The notes under the pieces: generated by a model
What the model saw: only the letters and a program-made list of their open reading frames with translations
What the model was told of the DNA's origin: nothing
The model's database searches: none
Position numbers and translations under genes: made by a program
Assembly: GCA_963565915.1 (NCBI GenBank)
Contig: OY751490.1
Coordinates: forward strand, 1,426,001-1,490,000
Direction of reading: 5' to 3'
Length of the DNA: 64,000 bases
From: Entoloma clypeatum
Lineage: Eukaryota; Basidiomycota; Agaricomycetes; Agaricales; Entolomataceae
Part shown: positions 32,254-43,320 of the stretch, one piece after another
How the letters are laid out: each line of letters opens with the position of its first letter
Position numbering within the stretch: the stretch's first letter is position 1

Positions 32254-32425
32254 ATGAACTTCGTGAGTTGCTTATTGACAGCCACGAATTATGGCTGAGC
32301 TAGCATAATCACCATCGATAGACTGGTTATGTACTTTTATAGCGCTGATATTTCCGAAATTTGAAGAACTCTGACGGAATGTTGCTGAAAGAAAGTTGAT
32401 ATTCCGCATTGCCTAAGAAGTCGGG

Positions 32426-33946
32426 TCACAGGAAAAAAGCACAAGACGGATGTGATGGTGTGGGCCCGATAAAACCAGTACAAAAACATCGTAGTCCGAC
32501 TAACTCGGCCTGGGAAAAGTGTGAACCAGGACTGTGCCGTACTGCCAAAGTTCCTTGGATATCCATTTCACCAAAAGCGAATGGGAAATCAGGTGAGACT
32601 TGGTCCAGTCCCCATTCGGCGTCAATCGGCAGGAGCAAGTGAAAGAAGTCGGATGGCGATGGGTGACAAGGTGGGAGGATCAGGTGTCAGTGTCAATTTG
32701 GGACTCATGGCGATGATGGCTTTGATCTCCAGCCCATACAGCCTCGAGACGATAGAGAAGAAGTCAGTCGCCGTAGTTGTCAAGAAAAACCATTTCTTCC
32801 GAACGAACATGCAATTCGGCACAACGCTGGACGTCCGCATATTTCATCTTTAGCGAGATATGTCATTGATGTGAACTGCATTTTGAACCAGCCTATCGAC
32901 TTTGCAAAAGAATGCCCTGTTCTGATAAAGGTTTGAATAACTTGGTTGAATTCTCCCGGTTTTAGGTTGCCTTCAAAGGGTAGACGATAGTGCCTATTTC
33001 CCGTGCACTGTCAGCGGCGATGATGTTAGACATAGAATGAGGATATAATCCAATGTTTAGGATCGCAAGACGAAACCATCGCATACCCCGATGACGTGCA
33101 TCAAGAGAGAACATATTAGGGAAAAATCTCTCCCTCCCCGGAACATCCGAAATTCTGCATGGCGAAGCCAACGGGCCATTTGGCAAAATGCACGTCCAGC
33201 ACAGATTTGGACTTGCGGTGCCTTGATAAAAGCGGGCTGTGCTTGCGATGGGTTTGGGTAGATGGGCTGGTAGAAGTGATATGGCGTTACTAGGTGAATC
33301 ATGAGCACTGGATTTCCAACCTCCCTAAGAATCATATTCCCGTTCCTCCGGTTGTTGGAATGTTATCAGTAACAGCGCTAGTAGGTTTACGCCGCTAACC
33401 TATTATCGGTTTTTGCAAAGGCCTGTCCCGTTTTACAAAAGTTCTTTGAATGCTTCTGGTCTGGAACTTGCCTCAGTGTGCAGCTCGCTTAGAGAAAAAA
33501 AAAGAAAGACATTACCTACTTCATGCACTGTGGATGACAACGAAATACCGGGATGATCAGTTCAGAGTTCACGATCGCAAGGAAATCGCCACATACCCCA
33601 ATGACTTGCATCAAGTATTCTGAAGGAACTGCTTCAATCTCAGCTCCTTCCACACCAAATAGAAACTTCGAACGTACTTGCTCTGAAGCCCTTTGACAGG
33701 GCCGTTGCACGTCCACTCGCCGGGTTCATAAGGAAAAGAACGTATTTCTGACGGAACCGCTTCGAGCAAAGTATCGACGGGGACCCGAGATCGGGCGAGT
33801 GAAAACGGAAGGATGAAAAAGGACATCAGATTCAACAGCGTTGCCGAATGAAGACAGGAGAGACAAAGTCGACGAAGGGCAGAAGACAGAGGGTCCTCAA
33901 GGTGTCCGTGCAAGCTCAAAGAGTTTGGAGATCTGGAGGACGACAA
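32426..33946 (-). CDS. Unresolved minus-strand locus with several coding-like exons
   Basis: Open stretches with natural composition occur at 32,426-32,638 (DFPFAFGEMDIQGTLAVRH) and 33,611-33,946 (LLEAVPSEIRSFPYEPGEW). A plausible exon near 33,590 reads FRILDASHWG, and its look-alike near 33,100 reads SLDARHRG; both are followed by GTATGT/GTATGC donors. I could not assemble a complete frame or recognise a family. It lies 116 bp downstream of ARV1 on the same strand. It may be a real gene with many short exons, or a decayed tandem duplication. Confidence 0.35.
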
Positions 33947-34061
33947 AGAGTCAGCTCATGCTTCCTCTTCAACGTCTTTGACAGAGATGTAGTCGAAATT
34001 GATCCCACATAACGCTCTAGTTATCAAATCGGGGACGAACAGATATAGAAGATAACAAGAC

Positions 34062-35356
34062 TCATGGAATGCTATAGGCCTTCCACGCCTCCCCCGCCAA
34101 CTTGTCTCCACCGACCCATTCGCTGATCAGACCGGCCATAAACGTTTTGGATCTCCATCCTGCAAGGATGATGATGGACGACAGGACGGGGTGGATATCC
34201 AACACGACTGAGAGAGAGAGTGAGAGTTACACTTTGCAATAATAACTCCAAAATTTGGGACATACCGCGCAAGCCGAAACCCGCCGACATGCCTCCCAGT
34301 GCATTCCGAATGACCCATTCGCGACCGATGTTTTCGTCGTCAAGGATCTCGAATGCTTTATAGAGCAGGCCGTCCGTCTGGAGGAAAGGTGAGGGGGCGG
34401 TCGATGTGGTGGGGCGCCAGATGGTCAGGAGGAAAAGCAGGAAAAGCTTGGTCAATGAAGAGTAGAATAATGTGAGCGGGATGAGCGAGAATCTTGGGAA
34501 AGGTTGGATATATGTATGTGCCATTGGAGGGGAGGGTGTACGCACCTGAACTCGCGTCTGATGTCAGAAAGAGGAGCTGGTTGACTGTGCCGCCTCCGAG
34601 ACTGCACCCATGCGATGGATCGTAGCATGATATAACAAGCCAACATGACGCCGAGATGGAATGCGAATGTTTCTGCCGAGAAAAATTGGGGAGAATGCTG
34701 GCGATTTTCTCGGGGCAAACGCACCTGCGAAGCATCCGAAGAGCACACGAAGGACCCCTTTGAGAACTTCTGTGGTCCATGGTGAGAGATTGTGACCTGT
34801 ATTATATTTTGTTTTTCGTGTAGTTTTTGTAAGGTCTTGCGGGTCACCTACTGAAATAGCTCCATCTAATGACTGTCGAAAATCTAGTGGAACTTGGTAG
34901 GGAAGGAGTAGAAGACATACATGCGTCTAGAGATACTAGGGTACTCCCCAGACGGGCAACAAGAAGCCATCTCTCCTTTGCTGGGGATCAGAACCAACAA
35001 TGTACTGGGGACATGGAACGAACGCACGGTCTCCCTGTCCCTGGACGATGTCGGCCTGTTCGACTGTGCAGATGGCTCTGCTCTGCGTGGCTCGGTCCCT
35101 CTGTTATATAGCAGATGTCGGTAGACGCCTCTCTTGAGTAGAATGAGGTCAAGCAAGAGGGTCAGAGGATCGTGTTCCACGTATGGGTCGGCGAAAGCAT
35201 GACATTTTGACTGGGGAACGATATGATGAGGATGGATTTAGTGTAGCGGGGGAGACGATGTGAACAGACACACTGATCGAGTCTCAAGTTGTTTGGGGAT
35301 TGGTAGAGAGTGTAGAGGTATGGGGTGAAGTGAGTGCAGCTTGTACAGATTGGCAT
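34062..35356 (-). CDS. ARV1: ARV1-like ER lipid homeostasis protein
   Basis: The first exon starts at 35356 (MPICTSCTHFTPYLYTLYQS). It splices at GTCTGT to an exon that begins with Ser-Lys-Cys-His-Ala-Phe-Ala-Asp-Pro-Tyr and continues HDPLTLLLDLILLKRGVY. Together they form the ARV1 homology domain, with C-x2-C ... C-x2-C and the conserved DLILLK-x4-RHLLYN segment. Later exons give membrane helices (FHLGVMLACYIMLRS, LIPLTLFYSSLTKLF, HPVLSSIIILAGW) and a stop at 34062-34064. By family it acts in the ER membrane in sterol distribution and GPI-anchor synthesis. About seven exons are needed. The junctions in the middle (about 34,850-34,960) are the least certain. It is divergent from the 692-aa gene. 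Confidence 0.85.
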
Positions 35357-35810
35357 TGGTGGGTGGCAGTGCTCAGTGCTCGTTCAACACCTCACAAAGT
35401 CGATGGGCTGACCGTCTTCTCGACTCGGGTCAGCCTCTGGACTCAAAGGGCAGCCCTCCTCATTTCCACCATTCTCCCGCAAGGATGGCTTCCAGACTAT
35501 ATCACTCCTTTATCACCACGCTCCTTTATATCTGGTCTGTTATCAAAGCTTTCCTATCTCTTCGTTCTCCTCCCCCATTTCCCTTTCGCCAGACTTCAAT
35601 CATAATATCCTACCCGACCCCAATCGACCTTGAACAAGGCCTCTGTTCACCAGATTTCGACCCCGGTACGGTCCCTTCTATTAACAGCAGCATCCTTCAT
35701 AAACTCTTCCCAAAGCCTCCCGCACACCGCCACCGCCTCGCGAACTCTCCTCCAGCCGCATTCCTTGCCCGTCTCGGAAGCCAGTTCAGTTCACAAGCGC
35801 AGACATCCAC
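35357..35810. other. Divergent promoter region
   Basis: 454 bp between ARV1 and the 692-aa gene. It is pyrimidine-rich on the plus strand near 35,500-35,600, typical of a fungal promoter. Another plus-strand frame runs through it without coding character. Confidence 0.45.
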
Positions 35811-37889
35811 ATGCAAGGCACCCTCGTCTACATGCCCGCCTTTTCCGTCGACTCGTCTGGTCAGGGCAGGACTAAGAACGATCTCAGAGACTACGACGGT
35901 GGCCGCTATCTCCAACAGTCAGCCTCGCGCCCCGACATCGCCTACAATCACAACCCTTCCCCTACCGCATCCACTCCCGGCGGCCCGCCCTCCGGCCCGC
36001 GCTACATGTCCGTCATATCCAACAAATCCCCGTTCAACTACCCCCACATGGTCAGGCAGGACAGCAGGAAGAAACTGCCCCCCAACGGCGACCCCTTCAG
36101 GGACTTGCCCCCCAACCCTCCCCTGCCGTCCATCTACAACACCGAAAACCCGCCTGCCCAGGCCGACCAGGCGCTCGTCAGAGGTCCGTTCGTCACCCCA
36201 ACAAGACACCGTAAAGGTGGTCGCGGCCACAGGCGCGCACCCTTCGCTGCAATCACCAACCTGCCCAATGCCGTTGTCCCAGAGACGCCCACCGACCGCC
36301 CAGTGTTGATGCCAGGCCCTTCATATCCTTCCGTCTACCCCGACCATCCTCCCGTTCACACGCTCCATCCTATCAGGTTCGAAGACTCGCCTTATCCCTC
36401 GCCTTATCCCTCGCTTGAAGACACGCCCAGCCCCCTCGTCCTCGACCAGCCTGTTCTGCCACTTGTCCAGTCACCCAGCCCTCTCTCTCTCCCCGCCACT
36501 GATTCCCCTTCTCCCTCTAGCACTCCCTCCCCTGCGCTGCACCCCTCTGTAGCAGACCCAGAATCACCTTGTCCGTCCATCCTGGATACCCCCGTGCCGC
36601 AGCACCGGAGGTGCAGCCTATCGCTGAGACGTCGACCCGCCTATGAAGACCTCCACTCGCCCTCGCCGACCCGGCCGAGCCCCAAGAAGCGCTCCATCTC
36701 CAGACTGTGGTTCTACCCTACCGAGCCCAAATCTCCGACCGTCGGCCCTCTCCGCATCGTCAAGCGCTCGGGTTCCTCCAGCCCCCCCACGTCGTCCAGC
36801 CCCAGCCATGACGACATGGCAGACGTGGTCCTCAAGGTGCGGGCGGTGTTTGAGCTCCTCCGGGAGGACGAGGATGAGGATGAAGGAGCGGCCGCGCGTG
36901 AGCTGCTTAACAGGGAATCGGTCGAAACGGCGCAGAGTACGGGGGAACAACAGCGGCAGCGGCAGCAAGAGGTAGAGGAGGAGGAGGAGGAGGAGGAGAG
37001 CGACGAAGAGGACGAATACGGCAACGAGGTCACCGTCCGCACGATATCCTCCCCGCCGCCACCGTACGCCCTCTCACCCGGCCTCTCGCCCTCCGACCTG
37101 TACGCCAACCTCAAGCGTGACTCTCCGCTCGACGCGTTCAAATACATCAAGGAAGATCGCAGCCTACCCGCCACAATCACAACCACGACCACGACCACAG
37201 ACCTGGACCATCCGCACGGGCTGCGCCGCCAGAACAGCACTGTCAAGCCCTCACGACACGAGAACAAGACCAACAAGATCAACGACAACAACGACACCTC
37301 CAGCCCGAAGAAGCTCCACCCCCCCTCCCAATCACCCTCCGCCGAGACCCTCACCCCCACCATCTCCACCGAGCTCGCCTACTTCAAAGACCACCCTACC
37401 ACCGATGGGCTCCTCCTCGCCCCGACATCGTCGTCCACTCTCTCGCTCTCCACCGCCGTGTCGACGGAACTCTCATACCTCAAGGGCGGCTACGACGACG
37501 ACGAGCAACACGTCCCACCACCACCAGTCGTCATCATCGATTCCGTCGACTCCGCGATGGAGATGGACGACATCCTCGCGTCCTTTGAAGATCTCATCAC
37601 GTCCATGGGCATCACTATCCAGGGAACGCCCCCTCCTGCTCCTGCTCCTGCTTCTGCTCCTGGTCTTGGTCCGGGACAAGACCTCCCGTCGCCGCGGCTG
37701 GAGATACCCACCACGATCGCGAGCAGTGTCAGTCTGCGGTCGATCAAGCGCGTGCAGGCGAAGACCAAGACGAAGACCAAGACGAGACAGAGACCAGAGA
37801 CAGGGTGCTATGCGTACGGAGGGCTGGCAGAGGAGTGTGATGCCCAGTGGTGTGATTTGCTTGAGCTGGATAACTACGATTCGGACTGA
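35811..37889 (+). CDS. Hypothetical 692-aa Pro/Ser/Thr-rich disordered protein
   Basis: A single open frame of high GC. The protein is dominated by Pro, Ser and Thr. It has a short tandem (SPYPSPYPS), an all-acidic run of about eight Glu within a helical region (VVLKVRAVFELLREDEDEDEG), a Thr run, an Ala-Pro repeat and a Lys-Thr repeat (AKTKTKTKTRQR). Three related segments (ISTELAYFKD, VSTELSYLKG, PLDAFKYIKE) may be short linear motifs. It ends in CDAQWCDLLELDNYDSD. There are no membrane or catalytic motifs. I do not recognise the family. The antisense and frame-shifted open frames here come from the same repeats and are rejected. Confidence 0.6.
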   Translation: MQGTLVYMPAFSVDSSGQGRTKNDLRDYDGGRYLQQSASRPDIAYNHNPSPTASTPGGPPSGPRYMSVISNKSPFNYPHMVRQDSRKKLPPNGDPFRDLPPNPPLPSIYNTENPPAQADQALVRGPFVTPTRHRKGGRGHRRAPFAAITNLPNAVVPETPTDRPVLMPGPSYPSVYPDHPPVHTLHPIRFEDSPYPSPYPSLEDTPSPLVLDQPVLPLVQSPSPLSLPATDSPSPSSTPSPALHPSVADPESPCPSILDTPVPQHRRCSLSLRRRPAYEDLHSPSPTRPSPKKRSISRLWFYPTEPKSPTVGPLRIVKRSGSSSPPTSSSPSHDDMADVVLKVRAVFELLREDEDEDEGAAARELLNRESVETAQSTGEQQRQRQQEVEEEEEEEESDEEDEYGNEVTVRTISSPPPPYALSPGLSPSDLYANLKRDSPLDAFKYIKEDRSLPATITTTTTTTDLDHPHGLRRQNSTVKPSRHENKTNKINDNNDTSSPKKLHPPSQSPSAETLTPTISTELAYFKDHPTTDGLLLAPTSSSTLSLSTAVSTELSYLKGGYDDDEQHVPPPPVVIIDSVDSAMEMDDILASFEDLITSMGITIQGTPPPAPAPASAPGLGPGQDLPSPRLEIPTTIASSVSLRSIKRVQAKTKTKTKTRQRPETGCYAYGGLAEECDAQWCDLLELDNYDSD

Positions 37890-38245
37890 TCTTTTGGATT
37901 TGGATTGGATACCTTGCGCGCAGTTCTTTCTCAAATTCGGCCCGTTTTCTTTGTTTCATATTTCATTGAATTTTTTTTTTTTTTTTTCTGAAGTAACCTG
38001 GATTNNNNNNNNNNNNNNNNNNNNNNNNNNNNNNNNNNNNNNNNNNNNNNNNNNNNNNNNNNNNNNNNNNNNNNNNNNNNNNNNNNNNNNNNNNNNNNNN
38101 NNNNNNNNNNNNNNNNNNNNNNNNNNNNNNNNNNNNNNNNNNNNNNNNNNNNNNNNNNNNNNNNNNNNNNNNNNNNNNNNNNNNNNNNNNNNNNNNNNNN
38201 NNNNGATTCATAATGAAGGATATATTATATATATATATATACATA
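37890..38245. other. Intergenic region around the assembly gap
   Basis: 3' region of two convergent genes with a T19 tract (about 37,971-37,989), a run of 200 N and an AT dinucleotide repeat near 38,220. The simple repeats on both sides probably caused the gap. Confidence 0.6.
38005..38204. other. Assembly gap, 200 N
   Basis: Exactly 200 undetermined bases, probably a placeholder of arbitrary length. It lies between two genes, so no coding sequence is visibly lost. Confidence 0.99.
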
Positions 38246-39760
38246 TCAGCAATGCGTCCGAGGGGAAAAACAGAATTTTTCATCCCCGTTAACGTCCAAT
38301 ATTCCATACCCTGGCTCCATCTCGTCAGAATAGATATGCGCAAACCAGCCAACGCCGCCCCCTGGAACTGCCTTGAGATATTCACAGTGTTTGTCTAGCA
38401 AGAGATAGTAATCCTGGATTCAAATTATACGTGAATATTTGGATAGGCGACAAGAAACGGTGCGACTGACACGTTCATTCTTTACATCAGCTACAGCGTC
38501 GGGGCTGTTAGGTGAAACCCCTTCGGACGTGACAGATGGCCATCCATTCTAGAAAAATCAAATGAATGTGATGAGTTCGCGTCTGTGTGAATCCATATTT
38601 ACCTCGGTAAACCAGATCTTTCTATTGTTTCCGTTGGTGACAAAATAATCAAGGTTGTCCTTGGTGACGATAGGCCAAGATTTCCTAGCTATTTCATCAT
38701 AGAATCAGTAGCTTCGTATTTCCGTTACAAAGGGGGGACTGCAAGAAAACGAACCTGTCGAAGCATTGAATGAAAAGAAAGGCAGAATATGCGCTGCGAT
38801 TACATCAACAGAAGCAAGTACTTCCGGTCCTCCGTTATCGGCATCCAACTGAAAAATAAAATCAACAGATGACTTCCGAGGTTGAGGGGAAGAATCTGCA
38901 TACTTACCTCCCCGAAGGAGTACGCCAGGTCGCTGACAGTCACGGGTATTTGCAAGTTTGCCAACTCTTCCTTTGCTTTCTCCACCTCTGCAGCGAGGTC
39001 TGGGGGACTCAACACCGAGTCGAACAGGGGTTCAGATCCGAACTGTAAGACTCGAGTGACAAACTTGGCCTTTGGGTTTGTTTGGAGGACTTCAAAGAGC
39101 GCATCTCGGCGCCAGATCCAATCATCTGTCCCGTCAAAACCAAACTGCGTGTTTTAGTCGAGTAGAATCAAGTAGTCAAAAGGGAAAGAGGGCCCACGTA
39201 CCCAGATCAACGCAAAAACGCCGATGCCAGCATGCCATGCTGCTTCAATGACGTTGTGGCTGGATCATATCATTGAGTACTCCAAGTCTTTTGGGCAAGA
39301 CAATCGGAAAATCCTACTAATATCCCGCAATATCACACACTCCGTATAGACGGATATACCGTCCGTGGAACTTGTGTCTTATGTTCATAAAGTCTCTCTT
39401 CAATTCATGGAAGCTTTGACCTATAACAATATATGGATTTTAGCTTTTCCCGACGAGGCAAGACGAGAAGAAACTCTTACAATCCGTGATCTCATAGCTA
39501 AAGCCCACAAAAGCATATTCTGCATCATAAGGGCACCACCAGTCTGTCAACGAGTCCGGAATTGTTTTTGGCATTCTGAAACCAAGGGCGGGAAAACAGT
39601 CTGTCCGATGATGATGGTGATGATGATGATGATGATGATGGAGATGATGATGGAGAGGTGAATCGAAATCTAATGTCAGAGTGACATTGATGTCGCTCGA
39701 TGACTGAGCGCCAACCAGAGCCAGAGAGACGAAAAAAAGCGACAGAGAGGGGAATTTCAT
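38246..39760 (-). CDS. Secreted GH17-like glucanase A, 367 aa, with a His tract
   Basis: Eight exons (minus): 39481-39760, 39318-39420, 39202-39259, 38908-39144, 38755-38848, 38603-38688, 38471-38548 and 38246-38413. All are in frame. A signal peptide (MKFPSLSLFFVSLALVGAQ) is followed by a His-rich tract of about 15 residues. Then comes a (beta/alpha)8-type domain resembling fungal GH17/Bgl2-like enzymes: RYIRLYGVCD, ALIWFGFDG, LQFGSEPLFD with the acid/base candidate Glu185, and WFTENGWPSVTS with the nucleophile candidate Glu286. It ends with GGGVGWFAHIYSD. The likely substrate is cell-wall beta-1,3-glucan (inference). It is the downstream member of a tandem pair. Exons 2-8 have the same lengths as those of gene B. 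Confidence 0.82.
39607..39653. repeat. ATG/CAT trinucleotide microsatellite encoding poly-His
   Basis: A near-pure trinucleotide run, read on the minus strand as CAT/CAC with one CTC. It lies in exon 1 of glucanase A just after the signal peptide region and is absent from the paralogue. Confidence 0.9.
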
Positions 39761-40101
39761 CTTGAGAGAGACGGGGTTCAACCTTCCCGCCCTCAGGCTC
39801 AACCGGCCACAATATATGTGATAACTTGCTGGTTGCCGGCTGGTGTGAAAATGGCACCTTCCGTAGTCGGTCTCATGCCCGCAAAGCCCGCCTGCGAGTT
39901 TTTCTCGAGACTCCCTGACAATGAACAGGCCCGGGTTGGTAAAGCTGGTGACGTAAGTAGTTAACTTAGAACTAGTACTTAAATTTCTCACGATGATGAT
40001 CCAAGCATGGCGGCATCATTCTCACCAGCTCGGTCGAAAATCGGTGGGTTTTGGGGGTGCAATGTGCGTACCAGCGATTTCGCGCATGGATCCATTAGAA
40101 T
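39761..40101. other. Promoter of glucanase A
   Basis: 341 bp between the tandem glucanase genes. Nothing distinctive was recognised. Confidence 0.45.
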
Positions 40102-41545
40102 TTAGCAAGACGTCCTAGGAGCAAAAGGGAATTTTAGGGTCCCGTTGGAATTATATATCCCATATCCAGACTCCATATCGTCATAATATATGTGTGCAAA
40201 CCATCCAACGCCGCCTCCGGGGACTGCCTTTAGATCTGCGCAGTGTTTATCGAGTAGAGTGTAATAGTCCTGAGCGAGATTGAATATCGTCGAAGAAGGG
40301 AATTATTGGTGCTCACATGTTCGTTCTGGACATCAGCTACTGCATAGGGACTGTTTGGTTGCACACTAGGGGATGTAACAGATGGCCACCCGTTCTGCAG
40401 CGAGTCGGCACTCTGTGGTGGCTTTGACCTATGCAAATACATACCTGAGAAAACCAAATCTTCCTGCCACTTCCATTATCAATGAAATAATCGAGATTCT
40501 CCCCCATAACGATTGGCCAGGCTTTATCGGCTATTGTATCGACAATCATTATTCCGGTTTAGGAGAGGCGGGATTGTAAGGAAATAACGGACCTGTGGAT
40601 GCACTAGCCGAGAAGAAAGGCAGGATATGCGCCGCGATTACATCAAGGGATGCAAGTACCGCTGGCCCTCCATCAGAGGCATGTAACTATAATAAGAATT
40701 CAAAATTAGTATGAGACTCCCAAGATGAAGTATGAACGAGTATACGTCTCTGAAAGAGTATGCCAAATCACTGACAGTCACGGGTACGTGCAAGTTCGCC
40801 AACTTTTTTTTCGCCGCTTGCACCTCATTAACAAGTCTCGAGGGATCCAATGACCAGTCAAACAAGGGTTCGGACCCGAACTGCAATGCCCTAGTGACAA
40901 ACTTGGCTTTGGGGTTTGATTGTAGAATTGCGAACAGTGCGTCCCGACGCCCAATATACGCATCGGTTCCGTCGAAACCGAACTACACGATTTGGAAATT
41001 CAGTAACCGCGACTTTTCCTTTGTAAAATAGTAAATACCCATATCAATGCAAAGACGCCGATACCAGCGTTCCATGCAGCTTCGACGACGTCGTTACTAA
41101 TCGAAGGGAACTTTTTAGGTATTTTCGTGGTGGATAGAACAGAGAAAAACCTACTAATATCCTGACTTGTCACAGAATCCGTACAAACGGACGTATCGTC
41201 CGCCGAATTTCTGTCTTATATTCGAAAAGTCCGTTTTCAACTGGCCTAAGCTTTGACCTACATCGATCACATTATCCGACATGAGACCCCAAGGCAAACT
41301 TGGAAATACTCACAAGCCGTAATCTCGTAGCTAAACCCGACGAATGCGTATTCTGTATCGTAAGTACACCACCAGTTGGTCAATGAACTTGGAACTTTGC
41401 TCGGCATGGTGAATCCGAGAGCAGGAAAACAGTTGGGTGGAGCTGCTCGAGCATATATACCCACTATCCGCGAAGGGTTCGTTGGATGAGCGGCGACAAG
41501 ATCCAAGGAGACGAGAAACAGCGACGCGAAAGAAAGATGCTTCAT
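40102..41545 (-). CDS. Secreted GH17-like glucanase B, 351 aa, predicted nucleophile Glu replaced by Gln
   Basis: Eight exons (minus): 41314-41545, 41155-41257, 41039-41096, 40746-40982, 40593-40686, 40445-40530, 40317-40394 and 40102-40269. Exons 2-8 equal those of gene A in length (103, 58, 237, 94, 86, 78, 168 nt), so this is a tandem duplicate. The signal peptide is MKHLSFASLFLVSLDLVAA. The acid/base candidate (FGSEP, Glu169) is kept. The nucleophile motif reads WFSQ then NGWPSVTS across intron 6, with CAG (Gln270) where gene A has GAG. The frame is otherwise intact through the Cys-terminated end (FPFAPRTSC). The product should fold and be secreted, but may lack normal hydrolase activity. 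Confidence 0.82.
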
Positions 41546-42131
41546 CCTGTGCGAAAAAAAGTTACTGCTCCTTGCTCCTCAGGCCACCAGATCATATTTG
41601 AATGGTCCCGCTGAAGCAGCTAGATTAGAACAATCTATACGTGGAAAGCGAGGAAATAGGTGGGCCATCTGACTTACCTCTTTCTCCACGCGGACCGACG
41701 TCGTGCGTGGCTTGACACTATCTCCTTGGAATGGTGAGGGAGAACGACCATGCCTTGGATTTCATGGGCCCCTCTGCCCGAGTATCGTCAATACCATCTC
41801 CATAATTGCCCCTCTCATGTGGTTGTAATTTAAAAGCCCAAGAAAATTTCGGTGTCGCGTGAGCATCTGCTTTCTGAAAGTGGAAGAGAGCAAGCCACGC
41901 GCTGCGGCGAAATACAGGTGAGTCGTGGTCATGGGGACGATATCGATGGGTGCACACAGGGCAAGTCGTGATCATAAGAACGATGGGATTCGCATGTGAT
42001 GGCATATTTTGAGAAACGTAGTGGCACTGCAGAAACTGTCAAGAATTCTGGGTATATGTATACAAAATGATCTCGTACACCAAGGAATGAGGGGTATACA
42101 ATAGAGCAAGTCCCCGAACACATGCCGAAAT
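41546..42131. other. Intergenic region, nothing recognised
   Basis: 586 bp between glucanase B and the aquaporin, both on the minus strand. Short minus-strand open stretches here have no recognisable domain. Confidence 0.45.
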
Positions 42132-43320
42132 TTATACATGACTGTCGTTGTTTGAAAGAAGTTGCTCTCGAACCACGGTGCTACCCGACGAAATTTCGGC
42201 ACTGCTTGCTGGCCCGCTTGACTGGAAGTTGGAGCCCCCGGCGTTGCTCTTTTCTATCACCTCCTTTGCGACGACGACAGCCCGTTCCTGTAGCGCCTTA
42301 GTAGCATCTTGATCAGGATTGAGGGTCCAGTATCGATAGCTGGTAGTCGATATAGGCACATCAACGTCTTGTTATGCACACGAACAAACAGTATCCTTAC
42401 TGTCTAATAGTGGCGTAGAACGCTGAGCCAAGAAGAGAGCCGAGGAAGGGGCCTAACCAGTACTATTTCTGGCGATTAGCTGGCGACCAACTGAATGCAG
42501 GTAAGGATGTACCACCCAATGGTTTGGAGTGGCGAATCCAGTTACCACAGCTGGTCCAAACGATCGAGCGGTATTCATTGAAGCGCCAGTATAATAGACT
42601 CCGAACCTACACGATAGCATCATAAGTCTGGATCTCCAGGATGTAAGTAGGAGGGCTATGTAGGCTTACAGATGGCAAGCGAAGAGAGTGAGACCAATGC
42701 CTATCTGAGTGAATATTAATCAGTGAAGACAAAATATGTGACGATATCGCTTACTGGGGCGAAAGCCGTCGCTTGATGTTTTTCAGCAGCTAGCATGAGA
42801 ACCGATAGTACCAGGGCTGAAGTGATAAACATCTCGATAAAAACGCCTCGCGCCTTGCTTGTCGCTTCATCTAGGACCGTACTGATATATAAAGTAAATC
42901 ATGGCTGTAAAGTGATAATGGTGGACATATTCACTTCACAGAGAGATCCCTGGACGTAAGGGCAAGAAGGACAGCAGAGCCGGCGATTGCGCCAAGAAGT
43001 TGAGCAAGACAATAAAGAACGAATCGAACAGGCTTGATGACTCCAACAAGAAGAAGCGCCAAGGAGACGTTTGGATTAAATAGGCCACCGGTGATGCGAA
43101 AGAAGAGCCACGCCGAGACCAGAAGACTGAATCCCATGGAGGTCGAGACGTAGAGTATGTGCTGGATGCTGGATGCTTGCCTTTCGCTCGTTAGATTCTC
43201 TTCGGATGCTGCCTGTATGCCACCCAGACCGATAAGCAGAAAGAACGCAGTCCCCACAAATTCCAGGAACGCCGCCGCGAGGTCCTCGGAAAGGTTATCG
43301 AACAACCCAGACACTTGCAT
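42132..43320 (-). CDS. Aquaporin (MIP family) with altered NPA motifs
   Basis: The first exon (ATG at 43320, to about 42,931) encodes TM1-3: [17 protein letters not shown], then [17 protein letters not shown], where the first NPA is NPN. A GTGAAT donor joins [12 protein letters not shown] and [17 protein letters not shown]. The next exon has [17 protein letters not shown], where the second NPA is NTA but the pore Arg is kept. Then comes [19 protein letters not shown] and a soluble Ser-rich tail of about 70 residues ending at 42132. Six membrane helices are visible. By family it conducts water and possibly glycerol or other small solutes. The NPN/NTA filter suggests altered selectivity, but this is only inference. 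Introns are short, and the exact junctions of the middle exons are approximate. Confidence 0.84.

Noticed and set aside
31767..32285. 172-codon minus-strand frame over the small zinc protein
   Set aside because: Hydrophobic composition arises from the complement of the Lys/Ala tail; the plus strand has ordered Cys/His ligands and a good intron.
36713..37369. Antisense frame of 218 codons rich in Ser and Val
   Set aside because: It mirrors the Glu, Asp and Thr repeats of the gene on the plus strand.
37117..38292. 391-codon plus frame running through the N gap
   Set aside because: It is a shifted frame of the 692-aa gene continued through undetermined bases; there is no real evidence for coding across the gap.
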